DNA from: SB11 sp037968475
Lineage (GTDB): Bacteria > Bacteroidota > Bacteroidia > UBA8524
NCBI GenBank assembly: GCA_037968475.1
Contig: JBBKVO010000040.1
Span: 36,571 to 100,570, forward strand
Direction of reading: 5' to 3'
Length of the DNA stretch: 64,000 nucleotides
A model generated the notes under the pieces. That model did no database searches. It saw only the letters and a list, made by a program, of their open reading frames with translations, and was not told the DNA's origin. Shown here in pieces: positions 43,418 through 51,139 of this stretch (position 1 is its first letter; each line of letters starts with the position of its first letter). The translations under genes were made by a program, and so were the position numbers.

Positions 43418-43972
43418 TTAGTAGGTTGAAGTAACTTTTACATCAAGCTCTTTAGCAATGTTTGTTGATGGTTTTCCATCGCTAAAAGTAATGCCATAAT
43501 CAGCCAATTTTACTTTCATTTTTGTATTTACCTCTATACTACCTCCCTTAACGGTTACTGTGCCCGTTTCTGTTACGCTTTTAGTAACATCTTTTAGTGT
43601 TAGGTTGCCTGTAACGGTGGCTGGGTAAACCCCATCTTTGTTAAAATTAATCGAACTTAGGTTGGTTATTTTACCTACAAATTTTGATTTTGGGAATTTT
43701 TTTGTGTGCAAGAAACTTTTACTGTTAAAGTGTTTTTGCATCAATGCTTTTTCAAACTCAAAACTTTGCATAGGCACTGAAAATACAACCTCGCCTGTGG
43801 TTTTGTCAATTGTGCTAACAGCCTTGTAGTTATCGGCTGTGATATCTTCTACATCTGTATGCGAAAAGAAATTAATGTGTACGTTTTTACTTACCAATTT
43901 ATCGTCGGCAGTTTTAAAAGCCATAAAGGCAGTAGCTATTGCTACTAATAAAATGATTGCTGTTTTTTTCAT
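43418..43972 (-). CDS. YceI-family lipocalin-like periplasmic protein
   Basis: 184 aa with a signal peptide (MKKTAIILLVAIATAFMAF). Family features are KNVHINFFSHTDVEDITAD, MQKHFNSKSFLHTKKFPKSKFVG, VTGNLTLKDVTKSV and MKVKLADYGITF. YceI proteins bind isoprenoid-like lipids in an extended barrel; in Bacteroidota they are often controlled by ECF sigma factors and stress. It lies 20 bp downstream of the OB-fold gene and is likely in one operon with it. Confidence 0.88.
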   Translation of the reverse strand: MKKTAIILLVAIATAFMAFKTADDKLVSKNVHINFFSHTDVEDITADNYKAVSTIDKTTGEVVFSVPMQSFEFEKALMQKHFNSKSFLHTKKFPKSKFVGKITNLSSINFNKDGVYPATVTGNLTLKDVTKSVTETGTVTVKGGSIEVNTKMKVKLADYGITFSDGKPSTNIAKELDVKVTSTY

Positions 43973-43992
43973 GATTATATATTATTGTTTGA

Positions 43993-44463
43993 TTATTTAA
44001 TGATGTCGCATTTTTCAAGTATTACATTTTCGTATAACTCAAGGTCTTCATCGTATTGAGCACCCGAACGTATTACACCTTTTACACTTGCTGTTTCGCC
44101 TACTTTAAGTGTAGCAGCATTGGCATTTGTTTCAGGCAGAAAAGTGCAGCTAACGCCTGCCTTATCTGTACCCGTTTTTAGTAGTACTACTTTTTGATGG
44201 TTAAGATCTTCTGTTATTGAAGCTACTGTGCCTGTTACTGCAAGAATTTTTGATTCGCCTTCATCGTCCAAATACTTCTCGTTTGCTGCATCAGCATTTT
44301 GTAAGTATTCAGCTACAATTGCAGATGCTTGAAAGCTAAAGTCGACCTTGCTTGCCTGCACATCCCTGTGGGGCATATTAAACATATAGTAGGCAATGCC
44401 AGCGGCTACAAGTAGGCCAACTGCAAAAACAATAAGGCCTATTTTGATAATTTTTTTCTTCAT
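43993..44463 (-). CDS. Membrane-anchored OB-fold (tRNA_anti-like) protein
   Basis: The start at 44463 (MKKKIIKIGLIVFAVGLLVAA) gives one N-terminal transmembrane helix. A short helix (ASAIVAEYLQNADAANEKYL) follows, then a ~100-residue OB-fold-like barrel (KILAVTGTVASITEDL, QKVVLLKTGTDKAGVSCTF, KVGETASVKGVIRSG, ENVILEKCDI). This matches the tRNA_anti-like family common in Bacteroidota, of unknown function, probably periplasmic. It precedes YceI by 20 bp. Confidence 0.72.
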   Translation of the reverse strand: MKKKIIKIGLIVFAVGLLVAAGIAYYMFNMPHRDVQASKVDFSFQASAIVAEYLQNADAANEKYLDDEGESKILAVTGTVASITEDLNHQKVVLLKTGTDKAGVSCTFLPETNANAATLKVGETASVKGVIRSGAQYDEDLELYENVILEKCDIIK

Positions 44464-44572
44464 TTTAGTGTTGTTTGCCTGTATAGTCGGGGGCAACACT
44501 AAAACCTGACAGAAAGATTATATTTTTTTTGAAAATTATTTGTTAACGATTGATAGATAATGTGTTGAGTGG

Positions 44573-44824
44573 CTATTTTAAATTATCCAAAATTGCTTTC
44601 TTTTGTTCATCGGTAAGTATTTCGCTTTTCTGAATATCCTCTTCCATTATCTTTTTAAGACCTTCATCAATGGTTTGGCTTTGTTTTTCGTATTCAGCGC
44701 ACAAATCGCACATTTGTGTATGCGCTTTAAGTCTTATTTTTTCAAAAAAGGTAAGCTGCACAACCGTCCTTTTTTCTATTAGTTCCGATGCTTTTTTGCA
44801 TGAAAGCATTAAAAGGTTTTTCAT
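44573..44824 (-). CDS. Putative zinc-binding anti-sigma factor
   Basis: The start at 44824 (MKNLLMLSCKKASELIEKR) is 4 bp after the stop of the upstream ECF sigma gene. The ZAS-like pattern is LSCKKAS, KAHTQMCDLC (C-x25-H-x3-C-x2-C). There is no transmembrane helix, so it would be a cytoplasmic, possibly redox-sensitive anti-sigma that releases its sigma factor on loss of zinc. The C-terminal ~35 residues are Lys/Glu/Ile-rich helix. Assignment rests on the motif and the adjacency to the sigma factor. Confidence 0.75.
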   Translation of the reverse strand: MKNLLMLSCKKASELIEKRTVVQLTFFEKIRLKAHTQMCDLCAEYEKQSQTIDEGLKKIMEEDIQKSEILTDEQKKAILDNLK

Positions 44825-44828
44825 AGAT

Positions 44829-45416
44829 TTAGTTTTTAAACCAGCCCAATTCAATACATTTTTTTAGCAACAGTTTTGCCCTATGTATTATTTGCCAGTA
44901 ATTAGACGGACTAATGTTTTGTTCCTTACAAATTTGTGCTCCTTCTTTTCCCCAAACATATTTTGCCATTATTGTGGTGCGCCAATTGGGTGGCAAATCG
45001 TTTATACAATCTTTTAATACAGCAACAAACTCTTCGTTATCTAATAAGTGCCCATCGTTCTCCCATTGCACAAAACTTTCTCTTTCCCATCGTTGGTCGT
45101 TACCAAACATAGCCTCTGTATTGGCATACGCTTCATTTTTAGTAATGGAATCAAGATTTATATAAGCCTTGGCACTTTTGCGGTAATAGTCTATTATTTT
45201 ATTATTTAATATAGCATTTAGCCATGTTTTGGGACTGCTTTTCTCGTTAAAATTGTTGTATGATTTATAGGCGGCTAAAAAGGTTTCTTGCAGTAAATCT
45301 TCGGCAACAGCTTTGTTTGATGTTTTATACAAAGCCCAAGAGTAAAGATCGTTGCCATACTCGTTTAACCAGTTTTTAAAAACTGCATCTGTGGTGCTTT
45401 TTTCACTATCAACCAT
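44829..45416 (-). CDS. ECF-family RNA polymerase sigma factor
   Basis: 195 aa from MVDSEKSTTDAV (45416). Region 2 is LYSWALYKTSNKAVAEDLLQ, ETFLAAYKSY and KTWLNAILNNKIIDYYRKS. Region 4 is LPPNWRTTIMAKYVWGKEG with QICKEQNISPSNYWQIIHRA. The insert between regions 2 and 4 is long. It is paired with the downstream ZAS-type anti-sigma gene, and its likely regulon includes nearby OB-fold/YceI genes (inference). It diverges from the MtfA-like pair. Confidence 0.9.
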   Translation of the reverse strand: MVDSEKSTTDAVFKNWLNEYGNDLYSWALYKTSNKAVAEDLLQETFLAAYKSYNNFNEKSSPKTWLNAILNNKIIDYYRKSAKAYINLDSITKNEAYANTEAMFGNDQRWERESFVQWENDGHLLDNEEFVAVLKDCINDLPPNWRTTIMAKYVWGKEGAQICKEQNISPSNYWQIIHRAKLLLKKCIELGWFKN

Positions 45417-45422
45417 TGTAAA

Positions 45423-45430
45423 CAAATATA
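45423..45430 (-). promoter_or_regulatory. -7 element of the ECF sigma gene
   Basis: The minus strand reads TATATTTG (TAnnTTTG), ending 7 nt before the ATG at 45416, so transcription would start near or at the start codon. No -33 match. Confidence 0.4.
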
Positions 45431-45494
45431 ATTGTGTTTTTTGCTTATAGAAAGTCTCTGTACTTTATTATTTTTGGGCAAAACACATTGCCCA

Positions 45495-46283
45495 TTGTCA
45501 ACACTATTTGCTCTTGTAATAATTGTTTTTATTGTCGTTGGCTTTGTCAAAAGGGCACAAACAGCAGCTATAGAAGAAGAAGCCGCCAAAAAGCGGTTTG
45601 ATGAAAATATTGCCTTGATAAAAGAAAACGAGGATGTACTTCTTGATAATTATAAGTTTTATAAACTACTAACTACACCCGAAAGGCGAAAATTTATCAT
45701 CCGATTGCATCAGTTTATGGATTCGCGAAAGTTTGTTGGTCGTGAAATTGAAGTACAACCCCACATGAAAATGATGATTGGTGCGGCGGCAATTAAGTTT
45801 AGCTTTGGGTTGCAAAATTTTCAGTTATCATCATTCAAACAAATATTGGTTTATCCCGAAGAATACTATTCAAGATTTTCGCGCCAATACCATAAGGGTG
45901 AAGCTAACGGGATGGGTATGTTAGCCTTTTCGTGGAAACATTTTCAAGAAGGACTGGATAGCCCTAATGATAATTTGAATTTAGGCATACACGAGTTTGC
46001 TCATGCTTATTTTTTACAACAAACCAAAATGGATGGTGAGTGTCCGTTTAATGATAACTTGTTTACTAAGCTACGTAAGCAAATAAACAAAGCGGAGGTG
46101 TTGGCCGACATTAAACAGCGTGCTTTGTTTCGCGATTATGCGTTTAGAAATGAAATGGAATTTTTTGCTATTATGAGTGAGCATTTTTTTGAAACCCCAA
46201 GCGATTTTAAAGCCGAAACTCCTGTATTGTATACCAAGTTTGGGCAAGTATTGCAACAAGACCCTACGCGATTGGGAATGTAA
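45495..46283 (+). CDS. MtfA-like zinc metallopeptidase (peptidase M90 family), paralog 1
   Basis: The start is uncertain: there is no ATG near the 5' end; TTG 45495 gives a tidy transmembrane helix (LSTLFALVIIVFIVVGFVK), while TTG 45432 nearly abuts the divergent sigma gene. The zinc-site motif NLGIHEFAHAYF is about 60% along, with MEFFAIMSEHFFETPSDF later supplying the third ligand Glu. This is the M90/MtfA pattern; MtfA binds the Mlc repressor in E. coli, while in Bacteroidota the partner is unknown. Its stop overlaps the start of its paralog (TAATG), so the two are co-translated. Confidence 0.82.
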   Translation: MSTLFALVIIVFIVVGFVKRAQTAAIEEEAAKKRFDENIALIKENEDVLLDNYKFYKLLTTPERRKFIIRLHQFMDSRKFVGREIEVQPHMKMMIGAAAIKFSFGLQNFQLSSFKQILVYPEEYYSRFSRQYHKGEANGMGMLAFSWKHFQEGLDSPNDNLNLGIHEFAHAYFLQQTKMDGECPFNDNLFTKLRKQINKAEVLADIKQRALFRDYAFRNEMEFFAIMSEHFFETPSDFKAETPVLYTKFGQVLQQDPTRLGM

Positions 46284-47152
46284 TGGAAGGACAAGAACTA
46301 GAAAATACAATAGTATATATTGGCTTAATACCCGTCATAATTGTAGCTATTATTGTTGCAGTAGGAGTATTAAAGGAACAGGTATTGTATAATTTTTACA
46401 ATTGGGTATATGTTGTTTTTGGAATTTCTATAGGCAAGTATTTCACTTTTGGTGTGTATAAATTAACTGATGAGCAAGAAGATTTGCTGCACAAGCGAAT
46501 ACGGTTTTATAGAGTCTTAAATCCACTTGAAAGGACACAGTTTAACCACAGGGTTAAGAAATTTATTAAGAATAAAGAATTTATTGGCAAAGGTGATGTT
46601 GAGGTAAACGAAGATATGAAGCTATTTCTGGCTGCCAGTGCAGTAATGCTTAGCTTTGGTTTTGGCAAATACGAGTTGTATGGTTTTACTAAGATATTTA
46701 TTTATCAGCGCGAGTATTATTCAACAATAACAAAACAATACCATAAGGGGGAAATGAACCCAAAGGGTGTTATAGTAGTATCGTGGCAACATTTTGAAGC
46801 GGGTATTGAAAATGACACCGACAACATAAATTTAGGCATACATGAGTTTGCACACGCATATTTGCAAGAAGCTAAAGCTGCTAGTGCGGATGAACCGGAT
46901 GATTTTGGCGAACCCTCTATGGTGCATAATTTGCTTGCCTTTACCGATATGTTTGCTAACCCAAAGTACAAAGAGAGGTTACAAGAGGTTGAAGCACTTC
47001 GCGATTATGCCTATACTAACCTTGATGAGTTTTTTGCTGTTACTTGTGAGTATTTTTTTGAAACTCCAAAACAGCTTAAACAAAATGCACCACTCTTGTA
47101 TGATACTCTTAGTAACATGCTCAATCAGGATACGGCAAAGCTATTAAGGTAG
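46283..47152 (+). CDS. MtfA-like zinc metallopeptidase (peptidase M90 family), paralog 2
   Basis: 289 aa from MEGQELENTIVYIG. One or two N-terminal helices (LIPVIIVAIIVAVGVL and VYVVFGISIGKYF), then NLGIHEFAHAYLQEAK and FFAVTCEYFFETPKQL, the same motif set as paralog 1. The paralogs share KRIRFYRVL/KFYKLL, AASAVMLSFG/GAAAIKFSFG and RQYHKGEANG/KQYHKGEMNP. An overlapping TAATG start-stop shows an operon. It converges with the response-regulator gene with only 2 bp between. Confidence 0.85.
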   Translation: MEGQELENTIVYIGLIPVIIVAIIVAVGVLKEQVLYNFYNWVYVVFGISIGKYFTFGVYKLTDEQEDLLHKRIRFYRVLNPLERTQFNHRVKKFIKNKEFIGKGDVEVNEDMKLFLAASAVMLSFGFGKYELYGFTKIFIYQREYYSTITKQYHKGEMNPKGVIVVSWQHFEAGIENDTDNINLGIHEFAHAYLQEAKAASADEPDDFGEPSMVHNLLAFTDMFANPKYKERLQEVEALRDYAYTNLDEFFAVTCEYFFETPKQLKQNAPLLYDTLSNMLNQDTAKLLR

Positions 47153-47154
47153 TT

Positions 47155-47844
47155 TTACAACGGGTTTAAATCGTCAATATCAACAATGCTATTTTGTATG
47201 GCAAATATTACCAACCCTGCGGTGTTTTTGCAGTTGGTTTTTTGCAACAGGTTGTTGCGGTGCCCATCAACTGTGCGGGGACTTATAAATAATTTATCGG
47301 CAATTTCTTGGGTAGTGTATTGGGCACAAATAAGCGTGAGAACTTCTTTTTCTTTACGGGTAAGGTATAAATTATCAAAAGTGCTTTTTACAGGGGTTTT
47401 GTTACCTTGTAGCAGGTTCTCGCTTATCAGCTTCATCACCTCATCGTTGTAGTAATACCCTTTGTTGTATACTTGGTTTATGGTTTCTACAAACTCTTTT
47501 TGGCTGCTGTCTTTCGCCAAATAGGCCGCCACGCCTGCATCAATCATATTTAGTATAAACGATTTGCTGTAGTAGCTGCTAAGGGCTATAATTTTTATTT
47601 GAGGATATAGTTTGCGTATCTCGCGAGTACTTTCAACGCCGTTTAGTTCGGGCATTTTCAAGTCCATTAAAATAATATCTGGTAAATCTGCCGCATAGGC
47701 TTCAAGTTTTTGCAGCAATACTCTGCCATTTTCGGCTTCAAACAGTAGTGAAATATTTTCTTCAGTTTCTAACAGACCAGCAACTCCCTTTCTAAAAAGG
47801 GTCTCATCATCAGCCATTGCTATTTTTATGATTAAGCCGCTCAT
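47155..47844 (-). CDS. NarL/LuxR-family response regulator
   Basis: 229 aa. The receiver domain has MADDETLFRKGV (acidic pair), DIILMDLKMPELNG (phosphoacceptor Asp), ALSSYYSK and YLAKDSSQKEF (Lys). The C-terminal LuxR helix-turn-helix is LTRKEKEVLTLICAQYTTQ, EIADKLFISPRTVDGHRNNL. It is coupled by an ATGA overlap to the upstream histidine kinase, its likely partner. The target genes are unknown. Confidence 0.93.
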   Translation of the reverse strand: MSGLIIKIAMADDETLFRKGVAGLLETEENISLLFEAENGRVLLQKLEAYAADLPDIILMDLKMPELNGVESTREIRKLYPQIKIIALSSYYSKSFILNMIDAGVAAYLAKDSSQKEFVETINQVYNKGYYYNDEVMKLISENLLQGNKTPVKSTFDNLYLTRKEKEVLTLICAQYTTQEIADKLFISPRTVDGHRNNLLQKTNCKNTAGLVIFAIQNSIVDIDDLNPL

Positions 47845-48632
47845 GTCGTATTTTTTATTAATAGTAATGCGCCCATGCCTTTACCTTCTTCGGTTTTAAA
47901 TTTGATGCTTCCGTTTAGCATTTCGGCGCGGTTTTCAATATTTTTAAGCCCCAAACCACTTGATGCTTTTGCAATGTCAAAACCTTTTCCATTATCTTGA
48001 TACGAATAATAGATCCCTTTTTCAGACTCTACCATTTCAAGGTTTATTTGTGTAGCTTTTCCGTGTTTGATACTATTATTTATCAGCTCTTGAGTTATTC
48101 TAAAAATATGCAATTTTTGGTCATCTGTTAAGCTAGTTTCAGTTATTTGCAGATGGCAATTCATTTCAATATCACCTGCATTACCCACATCCTCACAAAG
48201 TTCTTCTAAGGCGGCTGATAATCCAAACTTTTCAAGTATTGGAGGTAATAATCTATGAGAAATTTGTCGGGTGCTTTGAATAGTTTTTGAGGTGAGTGAT
48301 ACAATAGTGGCCATGGTTGATTTACCGTCGGCATTAAGCCCTTCTGCCATTTTATTGGCATTAAGATGTATAATGTTTAGGGTAGAGCCAATATCATCGT
48401 GCAAATCGCGTGCTATGGTGCGGCGCTCTTCTTCCTGTGCCATTAATATGGCGTGCAGCATTTGGGTTTTGTGCTTTAGTTCTAGTTCATTACGTTTCAC
48501 CTCTTCACCCAAAATTCGTTTCTTAGAGTAGGTAAAAATAAAAATAACCGTAAGTGCCAATAGCAGTGCCATAAGCACAAAAAAAAAGACAAGACTTATT
48601 ATGTTTTCGGGTGTGGGTGCAACGTTCTCCAT
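47841..48632 (-). CDS. Sensor histidine kinase (NarX/HisKA_3 type)
   Basis: 263 aa. An N-terminal transmembrane helix (IISLVFFFVLMALLLALTVI) is followed by a coiled coil, then QEEERRTIARDLHDDIGSTL with the phosphorylated His. The ATPase domain has INNSIKHGKATQINLE (N box), YQDNGKGFDI (G1) and SGLGLKNIENRAEML (G2). There is no periplasmic sensor domain, so the signal may come through the membrane protein encoded just upstream, whose end overlaps this gene by 34 bp. It is coupled to the response regulator. Confidence 0.92.
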   Translation of the reverse strand: MENVAPTPENIISLVFFFVLMALLLALTVIFIFTYSKKRILGEEVKRNELELKHKTQMLHAILMAQEEERRTIARDLHDDIGSTLNIIHLNANKMAEGLNADGKSTMATIVSLTSKTIQSTRQISHRLLPPILEKFGLSAALEELCEDVGNAGDIEMNCHLQITETSLTDDQKLHIFRITQELINNSIKHGKATQINLEMVESEKGIYYSYQDNGKGFDIAKASSGLGLKNIENRAEMLNGSIKFKTEEGKGMGALLLIKNTT

Positions 48633-49258
48633 ACGTCAACAAATATCAGTAATACAAACAGCATATGTAGAATTATATTAAATACCCAAAGAATCATTTG
48701 CCCTTCAAAGCCTTCTAAATAATAATATTTTGAGAACAAGAAAATAACTGAAGAACAAGAATAGTAAATCAATATTGCAGCATTTATCAACGGATGTTTA
48801 GGCTGAATTTTACCCATTAGCATCAATATATAAAACAGCACTGCAAATGCCACAAAAAATACTGTTGACGTGAAATAGTACAAGCCCCCAATTTTACTGG
48901 TCATCTCAACCCAATCCGTTGCATATTTCCATATTGACAAGGCAAAAAATCCACCTGAAACAATAAGAATACTTTTATTATAAGCCCACTCTTTAAGCAA
49001 GAGATAGTAATGTATAGCAAACCAAATTATTTGAACAAAAAACAAAACATGAAAAAGAGGGGTATTGGGGATATAAAATTTAGCCAACCCCAGTGATAGA
49101 GCATTAATTACAAATACAAAGCTTAAAAAAAAGCTAAATACTTTTAAACCCCACGGTAATTTTTTTAAATTAATTAATAAGAAAACCGTGAGGACTAAAA
49201 AAAATAGAATATCAATGTAGGTTAAAACCTGAAAAATTATTGATACTGTTCGCAGCAT
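48599..49258 (-). CDS. Multi-helix membrane protein of the two-component operon
   Basis: 219 aa, about six to seven hydrophobic helices spread over the whole length (e.g. VLTYIDILFFLVLTVFLLI, VFSFFLSFVFVINALSLGLA, VFFVAFAVLFYILMLMG), with few charged loops. I do not recognise a family. It overlaps the kinase start by 34 bp and abuts the stop of the upstream 122-aa gene. The tight spacing suggests it is a sensing or signalling partner of the kinase, which has no sensor domain of its own. Confidence 0.6.
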   Translation of the reverse strand: MLRTVSIIFQVLTYIDILFFLVLTVFLLINLKKLPWGLKVFSFFLSFVFVINALSLGLAKFYIPNTPLFHVLFFVQIIWFAIHYYLLLKEWAYNKSILIVSGGFFALSIWKYATDWVEMTSKIGGLYYFTSTVFFVAFAVLFYILMLMGKIQPKHPLINAAILIYYSCSSVIFLFSKYYYLEGFEGQMILWVFNIILHMLFVLLIFVDVWRTLHPHPKT

Positions 49259-49624
49259 CTATATATCGTTGTTACTTTCGCGTGGGGTCTCTCCGTAAGG
49301 CTTTATGCTGGTCAGTGGCCCACTACCACACACGGGTGGGCATGGTTGCGTAAAATCATAAATATGTTGATTAAATATCGGATTCACCATGGTTTGACCC
49401 GTATCGTCAACACCTACAAGCATAAACTTGTATTCACCTTGAGGGGTAATGCCCAATACTCCTCTTGCATTTGCTACTCCCATTTCATTTATTACTTGTT
49501 GTAAATCGGCTAGGGGAATTAAGAAACTTCTGATTTTTGTTGGATCGTTTGCCAAATTTTCGCTTGCAATCCAATTGTCTTGCCATACTTCTGCTGTGGG
49601 TAATGGAATAGTGTTTACTGCCAT
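49259..49624 (-). CDS. Small soluble protein heading the two-component operon
   Basis: 122 aa from MAVNTIPLPTAEVWQDNWIA (49624). It has no signal or membrane segment. The C-terminal QPCPPVCGSGPLTSIKPYGE and the middle ARGVLGITPQGEYKFMLVGV with DDTGQTM are distinctive. I have no named family for it. A good promoter lies 19 bp upstream. Its stop is directly followed by the membrane protein gene, so it is the first gene of a four-gene operon ending in the response regulator. Confidence 0.6.
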   Translation of the reverse strand: MAVNTIPLPTAEVWQDNWIASENLANDPTKIRSFLIPLADLQQVINEMGVANARGVLGITPQGEYKFMLVGVDDTGQTMVNPIFNQHIYDFTQPCPPVCGSGPLTSIKPYGETPRESNNDI

Positions 49625-49642
49625 AGTTGTATAAATTTTTAT

Positions 49643-49673
49643 CAAAGTTATTGTTTCTTTTATCCTATTTCAA
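49643..49673 (-). promoter_or_regulatory. Promoter of the two-component operon
   Basis: Minus strand TTG (49673-49671), 20-bp spacer, TAACTTTG (49650-49643), 19 bp before the ATG at 49624. Confidence 0.6.
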
Positions 49674-49907
49674 TTCATACTTCTTAACAATAGCGCGCAT
49701 TGTGCCCATTTATGTCTACTATTCAAAAATTAAACTTATTAATTGTTTAGAAGCGTATTTTTTTTGTAAAAACAGGCATTTATACCTGCTTTTTCATTCA
49801 GGTATTACTGCGCTGTTATTACCCTGTTTGGGTTACTTTCTTTGTACTGCAATTTCAACTAACAATCAAGTCTATCAATCTCATTATTTTAACAAAACAA
49901 TATTACA

Positions 49908-50069
49908 ATGGCAACTTTAGCAGATAAGTATTCTTTTGCTAAAGTATGCTACAGAGTAGCGCTGTTGATTAAAGATACCCTTTTGATGAAGTACAGCACA
50001 TCTAAGGTTAAACGCAAAAAGCCGCGCTTTGCGCGGCTTTTTTTTATAAATTGTCTCGTCTTGAAATAA
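49908..50069 (+). CDS. Small ORF or leader of a short terminated transcript
   Basis: ATG 49908 opens 53 codons (MATLADKYSFAKVCYRVALL ...) ending at TAA 50067-50069. The ORF runs through the strong terminator at 50016-50045, which argues that the RNA ends inside it. It could be an unconventional small basic protein, or the region may produce a small noncoding RNA of ~150-200 nt. The rest of the 507-bp gap 49646-50152 holds no other gene, only the terminator and a GAGCGGACGCTC repeat. Confidence 0.35.
   Translation: MATLADKYSFAKVCYRVALLIKDTLLMKYSTSKVKRKKPRFARLFFINCLVLK
50016..50045 (+). terminator. Strong rho-independent terminator
   Basis: 12-bp stem AAAAAGCCGCGC/GCGCGGCTTTTT with loop TTT and T-run. 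There is no conventional gene upstream on the plus strand for over 2 kb. Confidence 0.9.
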
Positions 50070-50090
50070 AGCACCCAATTTCAAACAGCT

Positions 50091-50137
50091 GAGCGGACGC
50101 TCAATTATTTTTGGCACGAGCGGACGCTCGAGCCAGC
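50091..50137. repeat. GAGCGGACGCTC dispersed repeat, copy 3
   Basis: The same 47-bp unit as at 19011 and 19817: two GAGCGGACGCTC 12-mers, TTGGCAC between them, then GAGCCAGC. It sits 15 bp past the stop of the LuxE-like gene. Confidence 0.8.
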
Positions 50138-50152
50138 TTTTAATTCTACAAT

Positions 50153-51133
50153 CTAAATTATCATAGTGTTACAGCCGCGCACTTCGCTAAAATCCATTCT
50201 TCCCAAAACTTCAAAACTCCCATCTGCATAAGCTCTGCCCAAATCGGCTGTTTCTATAAAACTGCAACTGTTAATATTGGCAAGGTCTATAATGTTTAGT
50301 GCGCCTGTTTTTCCATTGGCAGCATAGTTAAACGGGTCGTCGGCTTCGCGCACCATCACCTTCATCCAAGGCGGGCAATAAAACAAACCGTTGCTTTTGG
50401 CATAAGCTTGTGATAGTAGCTCGGTCATACCGTATTCGCTGTGTATTTCATTCACCCCAAAACCCTCTTTTAATGCTGTGTGCAATTCAGCACGGGTTAG
50501 TTCTTTGCGACGACCTTTCATACCCCCTGTTTCCATCACCATAGTGTGTTTTAGTTGTTGAGGGAATGCCGCAACAAAATCGAGCAAGGCAAAGGAAACA
50601 CCTAGCAAAAGTGTTTTTTGCCCTTTAGCCTCGTTGTGTTGCAACACTTTTGCCAGTTTTTCCCACTCGTCTAAATAAAAACCGCTATCGGGGTGTTGGC
50701 TTTGGTGTATTAGGTGCTCGGCCATATATACCAATGACGAGCCTGTACGCTCGAGGTACGAGGGTAGTAGTGCCAATATGCAATACTGTTTAGGGTCGCC
50801 ATAAAAAAGGTCGAACCCTTTGGCAAACGAGTTGTGGTATACCCCAACATCGGCTACTAAATGCCTGCTTTGCCCTGTGCCTGTGGTGCTGCTGCTAAGA
50901 AATGCTTGTTGCACCTCGTAACCTTCGGCTAAAATATTATGTGTTTTAAAAAAAGAAATGGGCAAAAAAGGTATTTGCTCTATATGCTGTACGGTTAGTG
51001 GATTTATGCCCAATGCACTGATATAGTTTTTGTATATTGTGCTGTTTTGTGCCTGAAATTTAAAGACCTGCCAAACGCTTTTTTCAAAATTAGCGTTATT
51101 TGTAGTAAATACTTTTTGGGCTAAAGCCTGCAT
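50153..51133 (-). CDS. LuxE-like acyl-protein synthetase (AMP-forming ligase fold)
   Basis: 326 aa. FLPISFFKTHNIL, SSSTTGTGQSRHLV (phosphate-binding loop), METGGMKGRRKELTR, HSEYGMTELLSQAY (adenylate-forming motif) and TADLGRAY resemble the LuxE/PF04443 acyl-protein synthetases of the ANL superfamily. In luminous bacteria LuxE activates a fatty acid as acyl-AMP and then as acyl-enzyme; Bacteroidota members sit in other pathways and the substrate is unknown here. It diverges from the lipoprotein gene with 6 bp between, so its promoter must lie inside that gene. Confidence 0.8.
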   Translation of the reverse strand: MQALAQKVFTTNNANFEKSVWQVFKFQAQNSTIYKNYISALGINPLTVQHIEQIPFLPISFFKTHNILAEGYEVQQAFLSSSTTGTGQSRHLVADVGVYHNSFAKGFDLFYGDPKQYCILALLPSYLERTGSSLVYMAEHLIHQSQHPDSGFYLDEWEKLAKVLQHNEAKGQKTLLLGVSFALLDFVAAFPQQLKHTMVMETGGMKGRRKELTRAELHTALKEGFGVNEIHSEYGMTELLSQAYAKSNGLFYCPPWMKVMVREADDPFNYAANGKTGALNIIDLANINSCSFIETADLGRAYADGSFEVLGRMDFSEVRGCNTMII

Positions 51134-51139
51134 CTATAT

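Noticed and set aside
49917..50117. 66-codon minus-strand ORF in the gap before the two-component operon
   Set aside because: It spans the strong terminator and the dispersed repeat; no RBS or family.
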